A stretch of 46,412 bases of DNA from a virus: positions 1 to 46,412 of the IMG/VR virus record IMGVR_UViG_3300025849_002676. One strand, written 5' to 3'. Shown piece by piece: positions 39,137-46,412 of the stretch. Both the position numbers and the translations under genes were made by a program. How positions within the stretch are numbered: position 1 is the stretch's first letter; each line of letters begins with the position of its first letter. The notes beneath the pieces were generated by a model, which saw nothing but the letters and a program-made list of their open reading frames with translations, did not search any database and was not told where the DNA came from.

Positions 39137-40065
39137 TAGTTAAATTCTACGTTGGCCATAATTTCTGTCATACAAGCTACGACGTTTAATTCATGGTCTG
39201 CCACAAAGGCGTTCTTATACTGATAGTCAGCAAGTATCAATACAACTTGAGGAATAGAATGTGGTGCAACCAACTCATTCATAGAGTCATACACATTACG
39301 GAATATAGAAGTAGCATCAACATCCATATGGTTTGCAACCCATGCACGCATCTTTTTAAAGTCTTTGGTCTTTAGATGCGTTACTAAATCAGTAATACTA
39401 ACAGAAGCACTCACGTCATCAATGGTCATTCCATTAATACTGCGACGTTGGGCTTCATTTAAAACTCTTCGCCAATCTGGAGCATGCTTCATTACAAGAT
39501 CCGCTGCGGCTTTCTCGTTAGCTTCAATGCCTTCAGCCTTAAGGACATATAACAAATGCTCGTGAAAGAATGCAGCTAAGCGCGGCATATCTTTCTTAGT
39601 AGTATTAAATTCATATACACCACACCGAGAATGTAACGGTTCAATAATACGATTCTTAAAGTTACATGTAAGAATGAACCGACAATTATTACTAAACTCT
39701 TCAATAAACCCACGTAATGCTGGTTGTGTTGATTGTGGGTTAAGATAATCAGCTTCATCGAGTATGACAACTTTATAGCCACCTTGCAGAGAAACTGTTG
39801 ATGCAAACTGCTTGATCTTAGTACGAAGAGTATCGATATTACCTTCTTCAGAACCGTTGATCATAATATAATCTAGACTAAGCTCTTTGCATAAAGCTTT
39901 AGCTACCGTTGTTTTTCCAGTACCGGCAGTACCGGTGAAAAGCATATTGGGCAATTCACCGGTAGTAACCATGGCATTGAAAGTATCCTTAAGAGATTTA
40001 GGTAAAATCACTTCAGATATTGTAGTGGGACGATATTTCTCGACCCAAAGATATTCATTAGACAT
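39136..40065 (-). CDS. 44: clamp loader large subunit gp44 (AAA+), 309 aa
   Basis: WVEKYRPTTISE at the start, GTAGTGKTT (Walker A, about 44-52), LDEADYLN (Walker B, about 105) and LHSRC (sensor/Arg finger) are intact. With gp62 it loads the gp45 sliding clamp. A promoter TTTACT-17-TACTAT lies about 30 nt upstream, within the end of the preceding small-gene unit. Confidence 0.95.
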   Translation of the reverse strand: MSNEYLWVEKYRPTTISEVILPKSLKDTFNAMVTTGELPNMLFTGTAGTGKTTVAKALCKELSLDYIMINGSEEGNIDTLRTKIKQFASTVSLQGGYKVVILDEADYLNPQSTQPALRGFIEEFSNNCRFILTCNFKNRIIEPLHSRCGVYEFNTTKKDMPRLAAFFHEHLLYVLKAEGIEANEKAAADLVMKHAPDWRRVLNEAQRRSINGMTIDDVSASVSITDLVTHLKTKDFKKMRAWVANHMDVDATSIFRNVYDSMNELVAPHSIPQVVLILADYQYKNAFVADHELNVVACMTEIMANVEFN

Positions 40066-40092
40066 AGCTTAAACCCTCATTATATAAAGTAG

Positions 40093-40121
40093 ATAGTATC
40101 ACGTATGGGCAGGATAGTAAA
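40093..40121 (-). promoter_or_regulatory. promoter of gene 44
   Basis: Minus strand TTTACT (40116-40121), 17-nt spacer, TACTAT (40093-40098). Confidence 0.65.
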
Positions 40122-40124
40122 CTA

Positions 40125-40364
40125 TTAGTCTTGGTTTTGTGCCTGCTCCTGCTGATAATTTTCAGCCATTTGGATAAGACTTACACATTGATCACGAAGT
40201 TGTCCGATGGTAGAAAGCTCTTCACCTTTAAATGCACCGCGCTGAGTCATAGTATCAATAACAGCAATCATACTACGTGCTGCGCGATTTGACGTTTCAT
40301 AAATTTGTGCATTTGGATCTGTTGCATCTTCAGCTTCAGTTTTAGTTTCTTTTTTATCTACCAT
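40125..40364 (-). CDS. conserved small protein downstream of gp45, 79 aa
   Basis: Acidic protein, disordered first 20 residues, then helical (RAARSMIAVID...). Similar short proteins lie at this position in marine T4-like phages. It is 3 nt after gp45. Function unknown, perhaps replisome-associated. Confidence 0.7.
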   Translation of the reverse strand: MVDKKETKTEAEDATDPNAQIYETSNRAARSMIAVIDTMTQRGAFKGEELSTIGQLRDQCVSLIQMAENYQQEQAQNQD

Positions 40365-40367
40365 AAT

Positions 40368-41045
40368 TTAGGCTCCGATATAAGTTGATGTTTTTTCAAG
40401 TGCAATCCAGTACTGGATACCTGATTCTTTGTTAACAAAGTGCGAAATAAGTTTCGACGATATACTAACATCATAATCACCAGGAACCATCTTTAGATTG
40501 CTGATATTTATAATGAAATTAAACTCTTCTGCAGAAAATTCTCCGTCGAGATCAACAGAAAAGTTATTAGATGTGGCGTTTTGGCTATCAACAACGGACA
40601 TTGAAAGCTTATTTGATTTGCCAGTAATAGAGAGTTCGGTGTGGCCAAGAGTTGACGCTGCACGCTTAATACGGTTTAGCGTATCATTATCTAACGTGAA
40701 GGTAACCTCAGAAGAAGGCATTACAACATCTTTCTTAGGAGTTGTAAGCATTTCAGGATCAGAGAAGAAGTATTTGATTCGTGAACTACATGTTGAGTCA
40801 CTTACTACCACATAATCTTGTTCAAAAGATAATGTAGGTTCATCGACCAATGATATCACACCAAGAAACTCGTTAAGATCGTAAATACCAAATCCTTGTG
40901 GGAATTCATTATCAAGAGTTGCTGAAGACATAACGTTACGTGCCTCAGTCATAGTCTTGAGTTTATTGCCTTGTTCGATTACGATATTAGGATTAATACT
41001 AGCGTAATTCTTAAGGACAGAAATTGTTGACTCATTCAGTTCCAT
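40368..41045 (-). CDS. 45: sliding clamp gp45, 225 aa
   Basis: The length and layout match the T4 clamp: KNYASINPNIVIEQGNKL at the N-terminus, a beta-rich body and the ISKLISHFVNKE segment. It forms a ring tethering gp43 and, in T4, also activates late transcription with gp55. The ATG at 41045 is preceded by GGAG. Its promoter lies inside the 3' end of gene 46. Confidence 0.92.
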   Translation of the reverse strand: MELNESTISVLKNYASINPNIVIEQGNKLKTMTEARNVMSSATLDNEFPQGFGIYDLNEFLGVISLVDEPTLSFEQDYVVVSDSTCSSRIKYFFSDPEMLTTPKKDVVMPSSEVTFTLDNDTLNRIKRAASTLGHTELSITGKSNKLSMSVVDSQNATSNNFSVDLDGEFSAEEFNFIINISNLKMVPGDYDVSISSKLISHFVNKESGIQYWIALEKTSTYIGA

Positions 41046-41071
41046 AATATACTCCGTTTGTGAATAGTACA

Positions 41072-41100
41072 ATTATACCATATTTGTTTCTATTTGTACA
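41072..41100 (-). promoter_or_regulatory. promoter of gene 45
   Basis: Minus strand TGTACA (41095-41100), 17-nt spacer, TATAAT (41072-41077), overlapping the last codons of gene 46. Confidence 0.8.
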
Positions 41101-42815
41101 CTCTTGATTTTAGAAAAGTTTTTCTCTTTTACAAACTCAAGCTTTGACTTAAATTTACCATCGAGGATTTCTCCTTTGTGTGAGATAATAAAAGTATTAG
41201 TAGACTCATCTAGTGTATGTAAGATTTTAGTTAAGTTATCTACTCCGTCGTGGTCAAGGCTGGAATCAAATGTTTCATCTAAAACCAATAAGTTTGTAGC
41301 AACAGAGTTTTTCATCTTAGCAATCATCCGCCAAGTGAATAGTAATGCTAAATCTATTCGTTGTTTTTCTCCTTCTGAAAAGGAATCGTATGAGAACGAA
41401 TCTCTATGTCTAGATCTTATAGTTTCTTTAAAGCCTTCGTCTAAATCAAAATGCACATAGAAATCTAGAATTTGTAAATACTTATTAACTAGATTATTAA
41501 TAACTGGTATGTATTGTTTGATGATTTTAGTTTTAATACCTGTGTCCTTTAGCATTTCTGCCATGGCTGCATGATATGTATAATCTTCGTTTAGCACAGA
41601 CTTCATATCAACCAGAACATTACGTTGATCCTGCATGGATGTTAGATCAATATTCGCTTGACCTAAATCACCACCACTAGACTGTAACCTATTAATATCA
41701 GCACCAAGCTGATTAATTTGAGTTTGTAACGTTACAATTTCTCTATTGTTACCGCTAATGTCAGACTGGTTCTTACGAATCTCTTCTGCAATTTTACCAG
41801 CAGCTTCGAGTAAATCACTAATCTCTCTTGATCTTTCTTCAAGAGCTAGACTTTGTTTCGATAAGGCACGCGCCTGTTCTTTAAGTGACGAGATCTTATT
41901 TTCTTTAAAGGTAGCTTCAATTTTCTGCGTGCATGTTGGGCACTCGTCATTTTCCGCATAGAATTTTGAGTGTTTAACAATATCTGTAATGGCGTGTGCG
42001 GTAGCAGCTTTATCGTGTAATATGACTTGCTTACCATCGTTGCCTTTTTTGAGCTGAGATCTGACCTCTTCGGCATTTGCTTCAACAAAGCTCTCCAAGT
42101 CTTTATTGCTATCGTGTAATCCCTCGATCTCTTTATTGATGGAGATAATACTATTTTTTTTCTCATTGATTTCCGTTTCATTGATTTGAGCAATATCACG
42201 AATATACTTAGTTTGAGTCTCAATCTTATTCTTGACTAAATCCAACTCATATGAATTGTCTTTTAGTTTGTCTTTGATATCGGCAGTCTTTTGCTTAACA
42301 AGCTTACCCATTTTAGAGAAGACATTAATATCTAGAAGGTCCTCGATAACCTCACGCCGGTTGCCTGAAGCGAGCTGCATAAAGGGAATAAAGGAACTGC
42401 TACCCAATACGACGATTTGGTGGAACGATTTATGATTTAACTTAATGATGTTCTGCTCAAGGACCTTCTGATATTCACTGGCATGAGCGTTTTCATTTAA
42501 TATGACTCCGTTCTTCCAGATTTCAAAGATCGCCGGCTTTATGCCTCTAACGATCCTGTAATGTGCTGAACCACTACGGAACAACAATTCAACAATGCAA
42601 TCTTTATTATTAATAGTATTAACTAATTGTGGCTTATTTATATTACGATGTGGCTTTCCGAACAAAGCAAATGATAAAGCATCTAGCAATGTAGACTTGC
42701 CAGCTCCGTTAGATCCCACGATAAGCGTAGATTTAGTTTTATTCAAATCAATTGTAGTGAATTCATTACCTGTAGATAAGAAATTCTTATACTTAACTTG
42801 TTCAAATACAATCAT
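41073..42815 (-). CDS. 46: recombination nuclease ATPase subunit gp46 (Rad50-like), 580 aa
   Basis: Walker A GSNGAGKST near residue 36, coiled coils on both sides of a zinc hook (ECPTC, about 305), then SFSEGEKQRIDLA (signature) and LLVLDETFD (Walker B). With gp47 it forms the Mre11/Rad50-type complex that processes DNA ends and helps break down host DNA. It overlaps gp47 by 4 nt. Confidence 0.95.
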   Translation of the reverse strand: MIVFEQVKYKNFLSTGNEFTTIDLNKTKSTLIVGSNGAGKSTLLDALSFALFGKPHRNINKPQLVNTINNKDCIVELLFRSGSAHYRIVRGIKPAIFEIWKNGVILNENAHASEYQKVLEQNIIKLNHKSFHQIVVLGSSSFIPFMQLASGNRREVIEDLLDINVFSKMGKLVKQKTADIKDKLKDNSYELDLVKNKIETQTKYIRDIAQINETEINEKKNSIISINKEIEGLHDSNKDLESFVEANAEEVRSQLKKGNDGKQVILHDKAATAHAITDIVKHSKFYAENDECPTCTQKIEATFKENKISSLKEQARALSKQSLALEERSREISDLLEAAGKIAEEIRKNQSDISGNNREIVTLQTQINQLGADINRLQSSGGDLGQANIDLTSMQDQRNVLVDMKSVLNEDYTYHAAMAEMLKDTGIKTKIIKQYIPVINNLVNKYLQILDFYVHFDLDEGFKETIRSRHRDSFSYDSFSEGEKQRIDLALLFTWRMIAKMKNSVATNLLVLDETFDSSLDHDGVDNLTKILHTLDESTNTFIISHKGEILDGKFKSKLEFVKEKNFSKIKSVQIETNMV

Positions 42816-43873
42816 GCAATTTCCATAGCTTGAGCTTCAGTCAGCAAATTCCTCATGCTAATCTTTAGCCTGTCTTTATCCAAATCTGTTTCGACACTTT
42901 CCACATAAGAGTCAAGCAAAGTAGAAGTTTCTTCAACATCTATTTCACCATCCTCAACATTTTCGCCAGAAAACTCTTTAAAGTCTTCGGCAATTTTTAG
43001 TTCATGGATTGGCCTTGATTGGATTTTATCAACAAATTCGTCAAATGTAAACAAGTTAGATTTATTAAGCACAACTATTTTGACAAACTTATTATCTACT
43101 ATACTAAAATCAAAGTTTGAATAATCTTCAGTAGTATCATCATATTTGATTCGGTGAAATATAGTCTTGTCGTTTGGAATAGCCGTTAGCTCACGGGATT
43201 CTGTATCTAGTACATGGAAATACTTTTGATCATGTGCATCTGACCAAGTAAATTCCATCTGAGATCCAAGATATGTTATATTGTCTTTCTTAGACTTGGT
43301 ATGAAAATGGCCTGAATATACTTGTTCAAACCTTTCAAATATTCTATGATCCATACCACTATGTGATGGTACACCTTTAAGCACATCAAAGCCTTGTAGT
43401 TCTAAATGACCACCAAGAATATCAGCTTTACAGTTCTTAATAAAGTTTACACTGCTTTCGTAGTTTTCTTTATTAATCCATGGTACCAGTGCCATTTTAA
43501 GAGATCCGTACTCCATGACTGTTGGTTCCATCACTATATGTACTTCATTCATATAGTGGCCTAGTAATTCTTTTAGTGAATTCAAATCATTAGTATTTTT
43601 AAAGTATGTGTCGTGATTACCTGGAATAATATCCATAGTAATCTTGTTCTCTCTAAGTTTATCTAAAAACATAGATCGTGTACGATTAAGCACTTTAAAG
43701 TTAATGAATTTCCTTACATCATAGAAGTCACCAAGATGTACGATATGGCTAATGCCAGAGCGCAAGAGGTAAGGAAAAAAACAGTTCCCATAAAAATCCT
43801 CGGCATTATCAAGAAAAATATCAGAGCTGTTACGAACGCCTGCATGAGTGTCATTGATTATCGCAATCTTCAT
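42812..43873 (-). CDS. 47: recombination nuclease subunit gp47 (Mre11-like), 353 aa
   Basis: INDTHAG near the N-terminus, HLGDFYD, IPGNHD, GGHLE and SGHFH are the five calcineurin-like phosphodiesterase motifs. It is the nuclease partner of gp46. Start overlaps the gp55 stop (ATGA), giving the order 55-47-46-45. Confidence 0.95.
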   Translation of the reverse strand: MKIAIINDTHAGVRNSSDIFLDNAEDFYGNCFFPYLLRSGISHIVHLGDFYDVRKFINFKVLNRTRSMFLDKLRENKITMDIIPGNHDTYFKNTNDLNSLKELLGHYMNEVHIVMEPTVMEYGSLKMALVPWINKENYESSVNFIKNCKADILGGHLELQGFDVLKGVPSHSGMDHRIFERFEQVYSGHFHTKSKKDNITYLGSQMEFTWSDAHDQKYFHVLDTESRELTAIPNDKTIFHRIKYDDTTEDYSNFDFSIVDNKFVKIVVLNKSNLFTFDEFVDKIQSRPIHELKIAEDFKEFSGENVEDGEIDVEETSTLLDSYVESVETDLDKDRLKISMRNLLTEAQAMEIA

Positions 43874-44457
43874 TCCAAGAATCCAGTTAAGTCTGAGTCG
43901 ACCTTTTGGATTGGCTTCTTACGTTTCTTTTCTTTCTTAGCAAACACCTTAAGCTCAGAGTCGTATTCTTTTACTTTATCAATACGGTCTCTAAGAGTAT
44001 CAACAAAATGTCCGGCTACTCCAGCAGCAGCGCTACCAGCTTCGACCACGACAAACATATCTATGCCCGATTGGGAGATATATTTCATCTTCACGTCTTG
44101 TTGTTTTTTCTCTTTAGCAATACGGCGGAGAAATGCATACCATGATATTTGAGTGAAATATGAGAACGCATTAGGTTTACCTGTACGTGTAGCAGCATCG
44201 ATATTATAATTCTCAATAGCTTTAAGGCAATTCTCAACAGCATCCATTACCATTTCTTCACGGTATGTGTAACGAATAAAGTTTGACTTGTGTGAAAGGC
44301 CTTCGGCTATTTTAAGAAAACAAGTTGCTACGTAGTTTGTGACAACAGGTAGTTTAGTATTATTTTCTCTAGCTTCGTTTAGTGTTTTTACGTATTCAAC
44401 AACAGCATTAGAGAAATCTCTATTGTTGACGTAATGGGGCTTGTCCTGTGGTTTCAT
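43870..44457 (-). CDS. 55: late sigma factor gp55, 195 aa
   Basis: Sigma-factor region 2-like helices (AVENCLKAIENYN, SYFTQISWYAFLRRI) and the conserved gp55 arrangement before gp47. In T4, gp55 directs host RNA polymerase to TATAAATA with gp45 as activator; two exact boxes occur here before structural genes. AAGGA lies before the ATG at 44457. Confidence 0.92.
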   Translation of the reverse strand: MKPQDKPHYVNNRDFSNAVVEYVKTLNEARENNTKLPVVTNYVATCFLKIAEGLSHKSNFIRYTYREEMVMDAVENCLKAIENYNIDAATRTGKPNAFSYFTQISWYAFLRRIAKEKKQQDVKMKYISQSGIDMFVVVEAGSAAAGVAGHFVDTLRDRIDKVKEYDSELKVFAKKEKKRKKPIQKVDSDLTGFLE

Positions 44458-44481
44458 AATACATTCCTTAACATTGTCTAT

Positions 44482-44510
44482 ATTATACCGTGTATGTGAA
44501 TAGAAGTACA
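44482..44510 (-). promoter_or_regulatory. promoter of the gp55-gp47-gp46 operon
   Basis: Minus strand TGTACT (44505-44510), 17-nt spacer, TATAAT (44482-44487). Confidence 0.82.
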
Positions 44511-44543
44511 CATAATTTTTTTTCGGTATTCTTACATTAGGGG

Positions 44544-44572
44544 TTTACAATATCGCAATACAGTGGTATAAT
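44544..44572 (+). promoter_or_regulatory. strong plus-strand promoter with no plus-strand gene after it
   Basis: Plus strand TTTACA (44544-44549), 17-nt spacer, TATAAT (44567-44572). The transcript would be antisense to the genes at 44604-46412. Confidence 0.65.
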
Positions 44573-44603
44573 TAAAGAGTTAGCTTGAGGGTGGATGGAT
44601 ACC

Positions 44604-45047
44604 CTAGTGTAATATTGGTTTTGTTCTAAATTTCAAAATCTTACCAAGCTCACCACTCTCGTCTCCCTCTAAAATATTGTCTACTTTCTTTTCCATAGAA
44701 TCCATATGCTCTTTCATTTCTCTCCGCATTTTGTCTACAGATATATTACCATCTTCGGCATCTTCCATAAAAGTAGATAGTGCTTTAAAGTATTCTGATA
44801 ACATGTCATCGTGTGGATGGGTTTCTCCTAAAATGTGTTGCGCGCTTAAAATTTGAAATGAATCTGATTCTAGTTGATACATCATAAAAGGTCTAAAAGA
44901 ATAATATCTGTTTCCAGTTTCCATATTATCCATGCATACTAATTTTAAAGACTTTCTAATTACCAAAGCGTCATCTTCATCATGATATTCTACAACTTCG
45001 CATAAAAGCTCTTCGTTAGTCGTCAACTTGAAGTGTCTGATGTCCAT
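44604..45047 (-). CDS. conserved protein, Sm-like N-terminal part, 147 aa
   Basis: N-terminal strands (HFKLTTNEELLCEVVEY, ALVIRKSLKLV) look like a small beta-barrel such as the Sm fold, followed by a helical acidic C-terminus. A protein of this kind lies next to uvsW in marine T4-like phages, as I recall. The ATG at 45047 lies inside the end of uvsW. Function unknown; RNA binding is a guess from the fold. Confidence 0.65.
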   Translation of the reverse strand: MDIRHFKLTTNEELLCEVVEYHDEDDALVIRKSLKLVCMDNMETGNRYYSFRPFMMYQLESDSFQILSAQHILGETHPHDDMLSEYFKALSTFMEDAEDGNISVDKMRREMKEHMDSMEKKVDNILEGDESGELGKILKFRTKPILH

Positions 45048-46412
45048 GAATTGGTACCTCAATTAATTTAAATTTAAACTTCTCTTTTTTATATATCTTC
45101 ACTCTTTCTATCGAGTGGAGCATCGCATAGTTTTGGTGGCCTTTGTAGTGGAGGTCGTCCGATATATCATACAAGGTAGTAACTTGTCCATTATCAGATT
45201 TTCTGAGTCCTCTGCCGATAGACTGAAGAACTTTGATTTGGGACTTAGAAGGTGATGCAAAAATAATATTATGCAAGTTGCGAATATTAATTCCAGTGCT
45301 AAAAGTCCCAAGAGAAGCAACGATAATAGCATCTTTTTCACCCTCCGTAATTTTTCTAATCGATTCACGATCTGACGTTTCAACTTCACCTGATACGTAA
45401 AATACTTGCCTATTATCACCAGCTTTATCTTTAATCAATTCATATAATGGTTTACCATGCTTTTCAACGAAATTAAATAACACCAGAGTGTTACCTTTTT
45501 GATCAACTGCTAAGTTACGGATAAAGTTGTTTCTAGCCTTATTATCCACTATCCAAGCAATCTCATCCTGATAACTTTGTTTTCCGAATGCCTTTCTAAT
45601 GCTTTCATCATACTTCAATACTAATATATTTATATCAAGATCTGCTAATGTATTATTATCTTGTAGCTTCCTGGTTGTTGTAACCCTATGTATTTTACCA
45701 AACAGTCCCTGTAGGACAAGGTGGTGGACCTGGGCATTGTCCAGGGTGCCAGTTGTACCATATCTATACTTTGCGTTCACGCACTTAGTCATAATCTCAG
45801 TAAGAGATTTAGATTTAAATCCGTGGCATTCATCTCCAATAACTATACCAAACTGTTCATACCATTCTACATCTAGTTTGTAAATAGACTGCCATGTTGA
45901 AATAACGATAGAGGCTTGTATATTATCTTTATCTCTTCCACTATAAATTCTATGACATTCTTTTTCTACATCTAACCCGTAGTTCTTAAAGTCATCATAC
46001 ATTTGTTCTACAAGAGATGTTGTAGGAACAATAATCAATGCCTTCATTGGATATCTATCGTCATTAAGCATAGCATGATAATACTGTGTCAATACATAAA
46101 TGATAAGAGACTTACCAGAACCAGTAGGGCTTAACAACACACAGCGATTGATATCTAAAGCCTTTGCTATAGCATCAAATTGATAGTCACGAACTTCAAT
46201 AGACTGTCCGTTATTTTGCAGGTTAAGAGACTTTATAAATTCGTTAAGATCTTTTGGTTTAATTTTATCAGTATCTAGTAAAGATCCAAATTCATTTGAT
46301 TCGGTTTCTATGGTGTAGTTATTACGCTTGCAAAATTCAACAACAAACGGATATAGGCCAGCCGGTAACTCACGTGTCTGTAGATTAAAGAGGCGGATTT
46401 TACCATCCCACA
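45016..46412 (-). CDS. uvsW: UvsW-type DNA/RNA helicase (5' end beyond window)
   Basis: The frame is open to the window edge, so the N-terminus is missing. RDYQFDAIA (Q motif), SPTGSGKS (motif I), GDECHGF (motif II), GTTGTLDN (III), SLGTFSTGINI and QSIGRGLRK (V and VI) are present. UvsW unwinds branched DNA and origin R-loops and is expressed late in T4, helping the switch to recombination-dependent replication. Confidence 0.95.
   Translation of the reverse strand, partial: WDGKIRLFNLQTRELPAGLYPFVVEFCKRNNYTIETESNEFGSLLDTDKIKPKDLNEFIKSLNLQNNGQSIEVRDYQFDAIAKALDINRCVLLSPTGSGKSLIIYVLTQYYHAMLNDDRYPMKALIIVPTTSLVEQMYDDFKNYGLDVEKECHRIYSGRDKDNIQASIVISTWQSIYKLDVEWYEQFGIVIGDECHGFKSKSLTEIMTKCVNAKYRYGTTGTLDNAQVHHLVLQGLFGKIHRVTTTRKLQDNNTLADLDINILVLKYDESIRKAFGKQSYQDEIAWIVDNKARNNFIRNLAVDQKGNTLVLFNFVEKHGKPLYELIKDKAGDNRQVFYVSGEVETSDRESIRKITEGEKDAIIVASLGTFSTGINIRNLHNIIFASPSKSQIKVLQSIGRGLRKSDNGQVTTLYDISDDLHYKGHQNYAMLHSIERVKIYKKEKFKFKLIEVPIHGHQTLQVDD

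Noticed and set aside
40505-40512. TATAAATA on the minus strand within gp45
   Set aside because: Inside a coding region with no late-type gene directly downstream; expected by chance in AT-rich DNA.
43736-44152. 138-aa plus-strand open frame
   Set aside because: Antisense to gp47 and gp55, both of which are clearly real.
45627-45634. TATAAATA on the minus strand within uvsW
   Set aside because: Inside coding sequence far from a gene start; probably chance.
1-46412. tRNA genes
   Set aside because: Apart from the tRNA-like part of the tmRNA, I found no cloverleaf with a CCA-type acceptor by eye; a covariance search would be decisive.

Overview
This window is part of the genome of a T4-like myovirus, read almost entirely from the minus strand. 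The replication core identifies it: UvsW, the late sigma factor gp55, gp47/gp46, the clamp gp45, clamp loader gp44/gp62, RegA, DNA polymerase gp43, UvsX and gp41. Several signs point to a marine alphaproteobacterial host: AT-rich sequence, a circularly permuted two-piece tmRNA of the type typical of alphaproteobacteria, a DUF1127 protein, ThyX, and many small proteins of the kind seen in marine T4-like phages. The host assignment is inference.

Layout from low to high coordinate. 1-4.0 kb: late structural-type genes (Lys-rich protein cut by the window edge, nucleotidyltransferase-like protein, basic protein, 451-aa unknown), with two exact T4-type TATAAATA late promoters. 4.0-15.6 kb: accessory island holding a half-size Na+/phosphate cotransporter, DUF932, KdsA and KdsB for CMP-Kdo, two radical SAM proteins (one split from its SPASM-like part by a +1 frame change), a methyltransferase, a GDSL-type esterase, three tandem aspartyl-hydroxylase-like 2OG oxygenases, two TauD-like oxygenases (one with a halogenase-like HxA motif) and a short sulfotransferase-like protein. 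15.6-17.6 kb: a small outer-membrane-type protein, the permuted tmRNA, small genes, and a SleB-type lysis enzyme whose ribosome binding site lies in a 16-bp inverted repeat enclosing a promoter. 17.6-21.8 kb: thyX, gp41, two nucleotide-handling proteins and uvsX. 21.8-29.8 kb: epimerase, UDP-glucose dehydrogenase, a candidate base-modification enzyme, a PLP enzyme, an SGNH-like protein, dCMP deaminase, dCMP hydroxymethylase (gp42), a cytidylyltransferase, class I aldolase, a HAD phosphatase and a cupin. 29.8-35.5 kb: small conserved genes, a PrimPol-like primase candidate, a MazG-like pyrophosphatase, gp43 and a kinase-like protein. 35.6-36.1 kb: a two-gene early plus-strand operon. 36.1-46.4 kb: small genes, Hsp20, RegA, gp62, phosphomannomutase, glutaredoxin, gp44, gp45, gp46, gp47, gp55 and UvsW.

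How it works together. gp42 carries the Asp that makes T4 gp42 act on dCMP rather than dUMP, so the phage probably builds hydroxymethylcytosine. gp42 sits in one overlapping operon with a PLP enzyme, a DNA-glycosylase-like helical protein, an SGNH-like protein and sugar-nucleotide enzymes. That operon is the best candidate here for an undescribed DNA hypermodification system. The Kdo, mannose and oxygenase genes suggest remodelling of host surface glycans.

Host-type early promoters follow a consistent pattern, TGTAC(A/T) or TTTAC(A/T), then 17 bases, then a TATAAT-like box. I found them upstream of gp43, gp45, gp44, gp55, DUF932, the tmRNA, UDP-glucose dehydrogenase and others. The encoded gp55 and the TATAAATA boxes provide the late class.
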